DNA of 64,000 nt from Ornithodoros turicata. Taxonomy: Eukaryota > Arthropoda > Arachnida > Ixodida > Argasidae. Position 1 is the first letter of the stretch. Each line of letters begins with the position of its first letter. Position numbers and translations under genes: made by a program. Below are positions 37,301 through 49,300 of the stretch, one piece after another. The DNA lies in the NCBI RefSeq assembly GCF_037126465.1, contig NC_088202.1, forward strand, positions 81,076,160 to 81,140,159, written 5' to 3'. The notes beneath the pieces were generated by a model. The model ran no database searches and was not told the DNA's origin. It saw only the letters and a program-made list of their open reading frames with translations.

Positions 37301-40300
37301 CCCTTGTGATTGCCAGTAGTTTGGAGCGAGTGTTCAATCATCGGGACTGCGTGAAGTGCGCTTTCAGGACATAATTCAGTTCATAAAGTCCAATAAAGTG
37401 TTCGACCGAACCTACGTGATACATATGTTGTGTACCAGTTGTAGGTACATGTTCGCGTGTTTTCTGGAAAGTACTTCAATACCCGTGACCTGATAACGTA
37501 CGAGCAAATTACTTTCACGTCCATGCCGTGTGAAAACCAAACCGAACAAATTTCTTGTGGTCGGTATTCCAAGGCCTTGCTAGGTGGTTGTAAATGAAAC
37601 TGACCCTTGAAAAGGGTTAGATGGAGATAGACAACGTTCAGACAACAAAAAAAGGTTCTATACAGATAGATAATGAACCCATTCCTTGTGAAAACAGGCA
37701 GAAAGCAGTGAGTACTAGCAGAAGGGGCCTTTGTTTTCGTTAGACAATTTTATTTCACTAAGACCAACGTACGCTCACAGTCACCGTAAATCAAAATATC
37801 GAATACTATAGTAACGAGGCAATGTTTATACGACAAAATCCCGTAGAAGAATCTCCACACAACACAGCAAGGACTGTTCTGCACAGCAGTAGGACGAACC
37901 TACGTTGAATGTCATGAAACTGACTACACATCAACGAAGAGTCGATCAGGTAATACGAGGCTCAGGCCACCACCACACTTATCTCAAAGTTCACTTATGA
38001 GCTCCAAATCCAAAATATATCTCTCACACAAACGCGTTTCACCTAGGATTGCGCTCCTAGGTGTGTGTACTAAAAGGCTTAGCCTCTGCGTACGCCTTCG
38101 GAATGTGCGAAATGTAAACAATGCCACAGTTGCCAACAAGTTTTGTGTTTCCTAAGCCGCTGCTGCCGCTAATTCAAATCGAAGCAATGGGACGCCTCCA
38201 GGAGCAGAGCAGCGGCAGCAGAAAGCTGCTCTGCTGCCATGTTGCCGTGTTGCTGCTGCCGCACCGCTGCTGCTTTGCTGCTGCTGCTCGCATAAAGCTA
38301 TGGGACCCGGCCCTTAGACGCGTTCGGGCGTATGTTCGGAGGGCTCTCGCTTGGGAATCGTCTTTCGTCGTGGTTTTGGTGCCCCGGTGCGGCGACTGTT
38401 TATTGTGCCCTCCTAGTGATATCTGTTTTTGTGTGTACCTTGGAAGATACCTCCGGAAGCCGTTGGACTTCGTGAATTCAAGGTTAGTTGTGTGCCTGTA
38501 GTGCTATGTTTCATTCACCTTTTGCTTGGTAATGTTCCTAGCATGTGGGTTCCTATAACTTTATCTGCGCAGTGTGGTTATTACTATATTCCCAGGCAGC
38601 GCAATGTACTGAAAGTCGAGTGCAATAGGGGTGGACGGGTAGGTGGAAGGCCTTGAACGCAATCGTGAAGCTAAAGAACACTGATAAGACACATACCGTC
38701 CACCCCTATTGCACTCGACTTTCAGTACATTGTGCTGCTTGGGTTGACTCATATTATCTTATCATTTCTCTGTTATCTCAGTGTGCTCGTTACCCGGCTG
38801 GTTAACTTGTATCGTCACCAGCTCCCGTGGCGTGGTTAAGATGATCGCTTTCCACGCCAAGACTGGGAGGTGACACGGGTTCGAATCCTGTCACCGGCTG
38901 TGCTGTGTGAGCTTTTCCCTGGGTTTTCCGAAGACTTTCCAGACGAATGTCGGCACAGTTCCCCCTGAAGTCGGCCCAGGACGCATATTTACCCCCTGTC
39001 CCCAACTCCTTCCTGCTGTCCTCTCTCTATCTGTCCACGTCCGTAACGCCGCTCATAGCCACAGTCGCTTCGCAGCGCTAACACGGAATTAAAAAAAAAA
39101 ACTTGTATCGTCACTTAGCATCAGGGAGGAGATACCACATGTGATGCTCCAGTCACACTGTTACTAATGTGGAAACTATTAATTGCAGACGATTTTGCCG
39201 GATTAATTTCGGTGAACAGCTCACATGTGCCAACACGCACGAGACGTGGGAAAATCAACATTTACGTCGTGGAGATGTTGAAAGAGGTCAAGTAAGTTAA
39301 GCTGAAGTGCGTTGCAGAGCTCCTTACTGACTTGTATTTGTTCCGCAACAGGTAGAGCATACACTTCACCCATGCTCACTGACTGCATCATGCATGAAAC
39401 GTTGTATGACGTCCGACACTATACCTTTCGCAAAAAAACAAAAAAAAAAAAAAAACGGACAAGCCTGCAGAAGAGATTGTATGAAGTATCTATAATCTTT
39501 GCATGCGCATTCTTTTAATTCTCATACTTTTAGCCACCAACTATTTTTCTGTACGCCATTGGCACGTACAGTGTGCGCCCCTGCTGGACAAAGAGTGGCG
39601 ATTCTGGTTCAGTAGTGTAGCACAGGCTGCAAAGTGGCCCACTCCTCCAGCACGATTTCTGCTGGTCCACTGCTCCAGCAGCATTTCTGCTGGTCCAGGT
39701 CCCAAATTACGTGTCTACTTGTCCTTGAGCGTCTGGCCTGATGGAATTTTTGATAGGGCATGCATATACGTGGCACTTGCATTGTTATTCGCTTTCTTTT
39801 CTTTCACTGTTTGTTCTTCGTCAGGCTGTGAATAAAGTATGCACTCTCATTCTTGTTGCAGGTGCACTTTTCCAAAGCTGTGGCCAGAGCCGGCATCCAC
39901 TCTTGGCATGCACAAACAAGCAGAGGAATTTGCGCACCTCCCGCAGTGTCCAAGCAAATGGCAATTTTGTGCCTCCCACTTCAGGCCAGCTGCCCCTGTG
40001 GAGGCCGGCTCTGGCTGTAGCTTACTTATTGCATCCGTTGCATCTGGCAGATCTCGGAAGTTTGTAAGCATGCATTCGTGCTTGTCATTCAGCTGTGGTC
40101 ACATATTTTCACACATGGACACTGCAAACACCCTTTCTGAAAGGGTGTACATCAAGCTGAAGGCGTAGCATTACACCTAAAAGGGAGTCAGTTAGGATAC
40201 CATCTCATTACACCAATATTGGTGTAGAAATACACCAATATACAAAGGGTGTATTTTCTTCGAGGGTGTTGCTATACACCTTAAAGGGAGTCAGTTAAAA

Positions 40301-43300
40301 TACCATGGAATTACACCCAAAAGGGAGTTTTTCAGTTTACAGTGCGATCGTGTTTCGCTGGACAACCGGGAGGATACGACGCTAGTGTGAAAAGGTCTAT
40401 TAGCGAATACCACTGAGAAACGCGCAGACGCACCACAGGAAACTCCTCGGAAGTATTCTTGCTTTGAACGCCACATCACATGACATCACCTACGAGTACG
40501 TCGCTTCCCAGTTGGAGGCGTGCAACGAATGATTGCTCAGAAGCGAAAATTACTCTGTTGGTCGTAATACTTTTTTGTAGGACTGCATATATGCTTCGTT
40601 TTTCAGAAAACGAGAAAAAATGAATGGCTGTCAACAGGGAACAGCGCTCCATGCTTGTAGCTGAATATTTTTTATGCCAACGAATAAGAGGGCTATCCCT
40701 GAGAGACGTCACACTCGAGGAATATGGTGCAGTTCGAGCGCTCGAACCTCTCGCCGCGGCGGCGCTTTTGTCATTGAAATTGCACCGGAGTGAAAAGCTT
40801 TGGGCAGAATTGCTTTATGGGAATGCCTATCATACACGGCTTCAGAAGATGGCAGCAGTTATGGGCCACGTTGGATACAACTTTATGCTACTGTAAGAGC
40901 AGTGTGAACATCCTGCGGTAGTGGTCGTTACTAAGCTCATGGATGGTTGCAGGCACATAATCGCTTTCGCTAGCCACTAAACTGACGCTACAGCAGCTGG
41001 TGAACCGCATCTTGGAAACACATGCTAAGCTACGTTTTATGCAATTACCTGTCACGTTTTAGCGTGCTTTCCCCCAAACTAGCATCGTTGGCGGCCGTTG
41101 CTCAAGGCTACTCATGGACCACGCGAAAACTCCTGGACCCATAGAGCCGGTCGACTAATTACACCGGTCAGGAATATTGACATCATCACGTCACTTCAAT
41201 TTATAGTAGTCTGTGCCGGCTTCGGTGGGTTTGGGTTCCTTGTTTATGTTCTTGGACTGCTGTCGCACAGAACTGTTTTAACGTGATAGTATTGAAAGCC
41301 CCGTTTCGATGAAAAGCCAGCGTCGTAGCGGGGTGAGCGTGGTTTCCGTGCACAGCGTGGCACGTGACGGAGAAGGGCAAATGAAGCCTGCGTTCCGCAA
41401 GCTGATTCGCTTTTTTCTGTCACATGGAAGCGCGGAGCTCGTCAGCTGGAGCTGGAGTCGTCGTCAGTTTCGTCTCGTCTCTGGACGTTTTCAGAGGTGT
41501 CTCGTGTGTTCTCCGAGAGTTTCGCGAGCGGCTGAGCTTGTGTCCCATGTCGTCTGGCTGTTTAACTGCAACTTTCTCCAATGGATCCCAGACCTTCTAC
41601 AAGTGAAAATAAGAGGGAGAAAAGAAGCATAAGAAAAGCAATTAGAAATAAGACGAACGTCTAATGCTAACGCATTTTTACCGCATTAATTACATTAATT
41701 GCCCTCAAGTTTTTCCTTTCGGTTCCATGAGACCGACGTTCGCGGGAAGCACGGATGAAGAAAGTGACATAGATGAAGGAGTATTGCCATTGGTACACCG
41801 AAATCAAAAGCAAGACCCTAAAACGTCAAGCAAGCTGAAGCTTGTGGTGAAGCAGGGACTGGTTGTAGCCGGTCTCAGGGCCGTCCCCTTCCAATCTGAA
41901 CTTTATTTGTCAGTCACATTCCATGGCAGCTCTAGCCTTTATTGTGCGAAAAAGCCGGACACTGATCATATCCAGGGGCGCCGCTAGGCAATTTTCCAGG
42001 GAGATGCAAGATCTCGAACCCGGGCACTACTGCACAGTCCCCCCCCCCCCCCAGTGGACGGTGTCGTTCTAAAGCTCCCTCTTGCGCAATAACTCCGAGT
42101 ACCATCAGTGACGGCCGTCATTAGAACACTCCCGCTATTGTCTGTGCCTCCTGCAACTTGTTGGGGCCTGAGATGTTGCTATTCCTTGAATTACAAGTTA
42201 CACGGCCCGAGAGCCGGGACTGAGCCGAGATGCTGATTGATTCACTTCAGTCAGCAGGGCTCTGGCAGTCACGAAAAGAAAAAAAAGTCTGAGACGGGGA
42301 GGGGGCAGTTAGTGCTCCTTTGCCACAGGTAACGGCGCCCATGATCATACCAGTTTGCATTAGCCAGTGGCGGATGGGTCAGTGGCTGCCACGCTGCCAG
42401 GACAATGACACGTTTAAAGCAGCTGTGTATACCTCCTGCGGCATCGCCGATACCGATACTGTCAACTTCCTTACGCTGTAGTGGTCTTGTCGTCTCCCCG
42501 GCGTTTAATGCTGCATTATATCATGTCTTCCCCCTGTCTCTCACTCCTTCCTGCTGTCCCCTCTCCACCTGTCCACATCTGTATGCTGCTCATAGCCCAT
42601 AGTCACAGTTGCTTCGCGGCGCTAACGTGTAATAAAAAAAAATAATGTGTCGCACAGTCACGGCAACCGGCTCGGCCGAAGCGGCTGAGCGTGTGTAGTC
42701 AACGCAGCAGTCGCACTTTCAGTGTTCATTTAGAGCTCCTCTTCGACCTACGTCACGGCAGCATAGTCAGGTACAGCCTCCAGGACCGCTCAGAGAAAAC
42801 AGTTTGAATGGTCGATCCTTATAGGCGCACCAACCTACAACAAAGAAACGCCAACAACAATAAGCAACAAATAAATGCTAGGTCAACATGCATGTGGTGC
42901 TGTATCGAAGTACCAGTTATTGCAGTTATGTCTCCCGTCCCTCCAGGTCCTCAATGCATATGTGAACATCCTTTACCAAATATCAGTGTTTATACATGGA
43001 GGGGCAAGCGAGTGGCTGTATTTCTCTGTACGTCAACTCTGCAACCTCACGGGTTTGCTATGCTAGAAACGGAAGGGCGCGATGTCATGGAGCCGCATTG
43101 GAGCGGCACTGTGCGCGCAGGTGCAACGGAAGTTCTGTAGCGCACAACCTGGGAAGGGGCCGTGGTACTTACCGTTCCATTACTTTTACAGAAACTGTCC
43201 CAGACAAGCCAATGGATCAAGGCCCAGAAGTCACAAAAGGTAAATTTACGCAGTACACGTCTACCATAGGGACAAGTTCATGATTTTATCTCCCTGTCTA

Positions 43301-46300
43301 TTGATCGCACCATTTTCCTGCACCTTACCAGTTACGGAAACCATGTCTCCTTCGGGCGTTCAGACAACAACGGATATCCACGCCGGAGCAGCTTACGGTA
43401 AACTACGCATTGCAAGTTTTGTACAGGGCACTTGATTATTCTAAATAACGCCAACGTGTGGTTGCAGAACACTACTGCGCGATCTCCTACAACTCTGTCT
43501 CTAAACTGATACGGTATTGCTTTACGAAATGCAGCGAACAAGGGCACAATGACATCATTCTCTGACTCGGAACTTCTGCGGAATGTGGTGTCCCATAAGA
43601 ATGCTCCCATGCATTTTCCTATCGATGCACCGGTAAAGACGTCGAGCGCAGGACTTCCGGAAAGCATGAGGGTCACTGTGGAGTGGAGGAATCTCACCTG
43701 CACGCTACCACTCAATAAAAGTAAAAAATCAATCGTAACCTTTTCGAGATTAAGAGTGCAGCTGTACATGCTCTCGAGCACCCATGTGTAGGGGCCCCCG
43801 TGTCCACTATGGCCACAGAAGCAGTGATGTCACATATAACTTCATTACAAAGTATGAACTGCGTCGTTTAGGTTTATTCCAGAGGATGGATGATAGCACA
43901 GCCAAGCCACCACGGAGAAGAACAGCGCTAAGAAGCATGACAGGTTGCGCTAGGCCGGGAGATCTAATTGCGATACTAGGACCTCCGAATAGCGGAAAAT
44001 CTACCCTTATCAAGGTTCTGAGCGGATTTTGGTAAGGCATGCGTTAACACCAACATCATCCCCAATCTGTTTTGTTTGCTTGAATGTCACGAGTAAAAAT
44101 CTGAGCGCAGTGCTGTTGACGTTACGGGAGACTCCGCACCGAAAACGTCTTGACGTAGCGGTGCGACATCAATCCATACCGTATGATGTTTGAGTGAACA
44201 CAATTTCTCATCATAATTAGAAAACAAATATTTTATTTGGGTCATTCAGCGCTCCTCCCCGGAAGAGCGGTCCAGCACCACGGGGATCACCTCACCGGTA
44301 TTCTTCACGTGCGCGTTTCTGTAGGTTCTGTTCTACCAGTGGCGAATACTTTACAAGGAAATCGAGGAAGCAGACGACTTGTCGTTCGTGTCGCACGAAG
44401 AAGTTACCAAGCGCCTGCAGGAAGCTAAGTAAACAGCCGACGGCCCGCACAAAACTACCTGTGACGTCTCGCGGAGTACAGGAGGCCCGAGAGAGAACCT
44501 CCGGGAGTTTCGGTTTCGATATAAGCTGCCGAGCTCTTTTGGCAACTAACGAGTCCTGGAGAGCCAAACCAACTTTGTTTCTCCTTTCTGAAGAATGTAC
44601 CGAACTTATTTACACAGTCATCATAAAAATTTCGAATCGTCCCGGAGTCTCCCTTTAACAGAAATACACTTAAAGCGTGCCGAAGTCATCAATGTGACAC
44701 TAACCACTTTACAATGTTATGCCGAAAACCGTGTGAGGCAGAGGACTGCCTCAAAGAGTTCATCGCACTCCTGTTAATTCATCAATTAGTTGAACGTTCA
44801 CAACTATACCTCAATCCCACCGTCATACACCTTTATGTGTGTCCTGTAGGATTGGTTAAGCTTATTTTCAATTCCAACATAGCTTTAGACTGTGGTGTGC
44901 CGTTTCTACGGAAAACTACCACGAAAGGAATTGCACTATAGGTGAAGTTAATGACGTATTGCTGCACGAGCTGAACGTAACAAAAAACATGCGGTCTTTT
45001 ACAGCAGACAAGGCTACACAGGTGACGTTCTCGTTAATGGCACAGTGATCAATGCCGACGATATTGGTCGGCGCAGCTCCTGGGTTGCAGAGACAGACAT
45101 GCACATGGACTGCTTCACGGTCAAGGAGACGTTGTGGATTGCTGCAGAACTCAAGTACCCCACCATCACGGAAAGAAAAGAAAAGTTCAAAGCGGTTCGT
45201 CTGCCTTTCTTACCGCCTACTGGTATAGGCGCCGATGGACTTCGCAAGCCAGGGAATGGCGCCCCTGTGAAATAGCCACACTTGCAGGCGACTGAACCGC
45301 TGTTAGTTCACTTGAATCCCGACTTAATGTAGTCGATAGAATACCGAAAATTAAATCTGGTGGGGGGGGGGGGTGCAATGGAAGGTCGGAGTCATGCGTC
45401 CAGATACAAGTGGTCGTTATCCCACACATCATTTATCTCCTTGCTAATAGAGGAATACGTTGTTATAGTTGTTATGTTACAGGACAAGTTCTCTTATGTC
45501 AATAAGGGTTTTATTCAATGCAACAAAAATGTAAATATGTAACATGTAGTTCTCGTTAGGGTATGATCCCGGCTATGGGGCAATAGTGTAGTCTGTGGTT
45601 GGCGTGGGTGCGTAATGATGAATATCTACTTATGGTCATCATTCCTCCCAGGTGGTGAATGTGATGGAAAGATGGGGACTCATGGACATTCGAAGGGTAT
45701 CGGTTGAGCGTGTAAACAAGACACATCGCCGTCTGCTCACATGTGCCGAACAATTCATAAATCCTCAGCCTATCATATTCGCCGACGACCCGACAAGGTT
45801 TGTTTGCATTCGCCACTGTCCGAGGCTGAACGAGAACATACCTAGCTTGAGGATTCCTTGTGCTTGTAGCGCAGATCAAGTGTATGTTTTTTTTTTCTAA
45901 TATTTTTTTAACCATTGCAGTGCTAGACAGCCCGGTAGACCTCCTGAAAGAAGTAACACTGACGCTGTCTGTCTTGTTAATCACCAGACGTGTGTACGCT
46001 ACCGAAAGAAAACTAAATAATGTTACTCGCTACTACGTAAGAACAAAAAAGGAACTAAATACGTTACTCCTCAAAAAAGACAAAAAAATTTCTCGCTGCC
46101 CGCAGGTACGATATACTTCTTGCGTTAAAATAATATTCCACGATGCTGAAGTATAAAATCAACATTTTTTTTTTCTGTCCTTTCAACGCTGAATTACGTT
46201 GAACAATGGACGTTCGAAATTAACGTCTGTTACATTGGCGCGCTTCCGCGAAAACGTCTGCCGGAATGCTGAATAGGCGATCCACCAAGGCTCTCCAAGG

Positions 46301-49300
46301 AAAAGTCTGATTTACACGAACATGACCGTTTTCCGTCCCGGAAAAAATGGTCGTGAAAACGGTCACACACGTGTGAGTGAGTATCCGTGTACACGCACCT
46401 GCCCACCTGCGCGCGTTTTTCTAAAAAACAGTCCAGGCGGTGAGAGTCACCGGACAGACGCATGCTCCGTGGAAGAAATGGATGTGTCAACAGCACCACC
46501 TTAAAATATTTTTTTTTGCTTTCCGTTAAAAGGACCGACAGCACACAGAGAGGAGGAACGTTCGTGTTTGTACTAGAGCCCTGCACGGGCCCGGGCCCCC
46601 GACCCGGCCCGCGGGCCGAGCCGGGCTTGTTATTGGCTGTGTGCTCCGGGCCGGGCCAAGCCCGGGCCGACAAAATACGCTAGCACCGCGAGCCGGGCCG
46701 GGCCCGGGCCGTTAAAATACGCCACCACCGCGGGCCGGGCCGGGCCCGGGCCGACAAATATGTTTCCGGGAGTCAGGCCCGGCCGGGCCACGCAGCTAAT
46801 TCCACACAATGGAGATGCATTAGTTCATATCATCATGCGCTTGCGTCATTCCTGTGCATATTTTGCAAAGACAAGCAAGGGATACTGCATTAGGCATATG
46901 ATTCGACCCTCTAGAACATTCTGAAAGCCACTTTACATTGCTCGTCACTCCTCACGTATTTCACAATCACTTGGCAAAGCTTGGTGAGAAGGGTATAGAC
47001 TGGGAGAAGGAGTTTGTCGACAGCATCCTCTACCTCCGCAAAATCTTGACAGTGTAACGATAACGCCCATACCCGCGTACGTTCTGTTGCGGTTATGGTG
47101 TTAAACCGCCATCACTTGTTTGTTTGTCTTCTCTCCTTATAAATTTACTGATAAATTTGTTTGATAATCGCCAGAAACGCGTACGTCGCGGCTGGAGATA
47201 CTATGCCGGGATCTACTCGCCGGGTCACCGGGCCGGGCAGGGCCGGGCTCTATTTGCTTAGATTCCGGGCCGGGCCGGGCTCTAGTCACTGGGTCACCGG
47301 GCCGGGCCGGGTCGGGCCGCATAAAAATATGAAGGTACGGGCCCGGGTCGGGCCGGGCCATTTTTTGATGCGCCCGGGCCGGGTCGGGCCCGGAAAAGTC
47401 GGCCCGTGCAGGGCTCTAGTTTGTACAGCCCTTAGTAAGAGTTAAAATGCCACCACAGACTAAAAAAAGGAAAAAAAAAAGAAACTTAACATCGCTTAAG
47501 AACATCGCTTAAAGGTTTCGGTACGTAAAATATGATGTCGACAGGGAACACTACGTGCTTCCAGGGATTTTCGAAAGAATCCGCAACACTTTAATGGTTT
47601 CGGATTCTGCAAGAGTATGTGTCGTCACCGGGATCTCTCAGGTCCGTCTCCAACGGCACTCGTGTCCGCTCTCCGGTTCACGTTGGAAGACAGCTAGGAG
47701 CTGTGGTAAGGAGGCGGAAATCGGCCTTCGAGGAGCAACGTTGCGGACGCGCGGGTAGATTGAACACCCATGACGTCATACTTCTCGAAACTAGAAGTTA
47801 ATTCTATTATTGTTCGGCGTTACGCAGAGAAACGCTGTTCAGCAATAATACAGTGCAAGAGAAGTCGATTGCAACGACGTAAATTCTAAGGATTCTGAAG
47901 ACACGGGCTGGACTCCGTAGTGGCACTTTAATGAACATGAAGGAAGTCGGCCCAGGTCATTTGGAGGCATATTGTTGCATAGCGCGCAGGAACTGTGTGA
48001 GTTCTTTGTCTTCGGTTCATGTGACAGTTTCAGGAGCAGGTGCACATCGGTATCGTAAAATTTTTAGCGTACCTTGGTACACTAGGTAAGTTGCGTACGC
48101 ATATTCTGTTTACTTATATTGCTGTTGCTGCTCGTGTATAAATGCGCTGCTGATGACGAGATGTTGAGATGTTCTACATCGTCCTCAGGTATTTGGACTC
48201 GTCGCAGGCACGTTCGTGTTTTGGAAACCTCAAGTACCTCGCATACAGAGGGCACACCGTCATAGCAGCCATCTCTAATCCCAATTTGGGCATGCTAAAA
48301 TACGTTACTAAGGTATGTTATTCGACGAGAATGTTGAACTACAATACTACCAAATAAATGAAATGAGGCAAAAGACACCCTGACTGGGATCAGAAAAATA
48401 GTTCTGGCAGAAGATAATGGATAATTCGTGCCTTAACGTCTCGAGACAACTGCGATTATGAGCGTACGCCACGGTCGTCGGTGTGTGGACCGATTTTGTC
48501 CACCTGAGCGTTCTTTAACGTGCACTTCTCAACAAACGACACGCGATATTCAACGTCTCTCGCGGAGGACGGTTTGTCAAAGCTACTTGTACCCATTGCA
48601 GTCGTCATGTTCTTCCCGACATGTGTTCCCGACATTTACCCCGATTATTTTCCCCGAACAAGGGCTGCTTTACAAATAGTCACCGTGTAACACATTCGGA
48701 GCGAACTCCTGTGATAGAAATACCGTTATTCTTGCTAATTTGCTGAAAATTACTTACATGTAAAAAAGGCAAACATGCAAATAAGATGAAAACATGCAAA
48801 TAAAATAAATGTTACCAAAAAAAGCTGCAGTGCCAGGCTTCTAACAACCAAAAGATCGAGTGAGTGAGTCCATTTGGTACTTGATCGCGCTATGCGATAA
48901 AGTTCTGTTTTTGAGTGCATAACCCGCACTGTGTCAGATTACTACGCTCTCACAAAGAAACCGGATAGTAAGGGTCAAAAATCGTAAAATTTTTTACCCC
49001 TATTTTAAGCGGTGTTCGATGCCGGTTATTCTATGGGCTGTTTGGCTACCCTTGTGATACCGCTTACTGCACCTAAAAATATCACACAGTATGCGTCAAA
49101 CCTGAGCGCCGTAGACGTCACGTGACCTCACGGTCCTTGTACTGGCAACGGCTGCAATTCTGAAATCACCCGCAATGCGGTTTTCCGGCGGCTGTTCTGG
49201 AAAAGGGTATGTGGTTCCCGATTGCCAAAAGCATCAGAAAGAAGTTTCCAGAGCAGTAAACGGAAAATCGGATTGCCTGTCAATTTTGCATTGCATCTAT

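Larger units (their letters stand above)
30153..40344. mobile_element. CACTA (EnSpm)-like transposon, 10.2 kb, with nested insertions
   Basis: The ends are perfect 33-bp inverted repeats starting CACTGTAAACTGAAAAACTC. They are flanked by CG on both sides (30151-30152 and 40345-40346), a 2-bp target duplication. The inner ends carry many short GGTGTAA/TTACACC subterminal repeats (30160-30350 and 40120-40320), typical of CACTA elements. Inside are a hAT-like element, a Merlin element, a CAG-rich element, a 153-bp MITE and a SINE. Removing them leaves about 4.3 kb. I recognise no intact transposase, so it is probably non-autonomous or decayed. It lies in intron 3 of the ABCG gene. Alternative: two separate short copies that happen to face each other. 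Confidence 0.65.

Noticed and set aside
45045..45275. Reading exon 8 on to the stop at 45273
   Set aside because: The ABCG similarity stops at GCG 45194 and exon 9 joins there in phase 0; the extension RLPFLPPTGIGADG has no counterpart.
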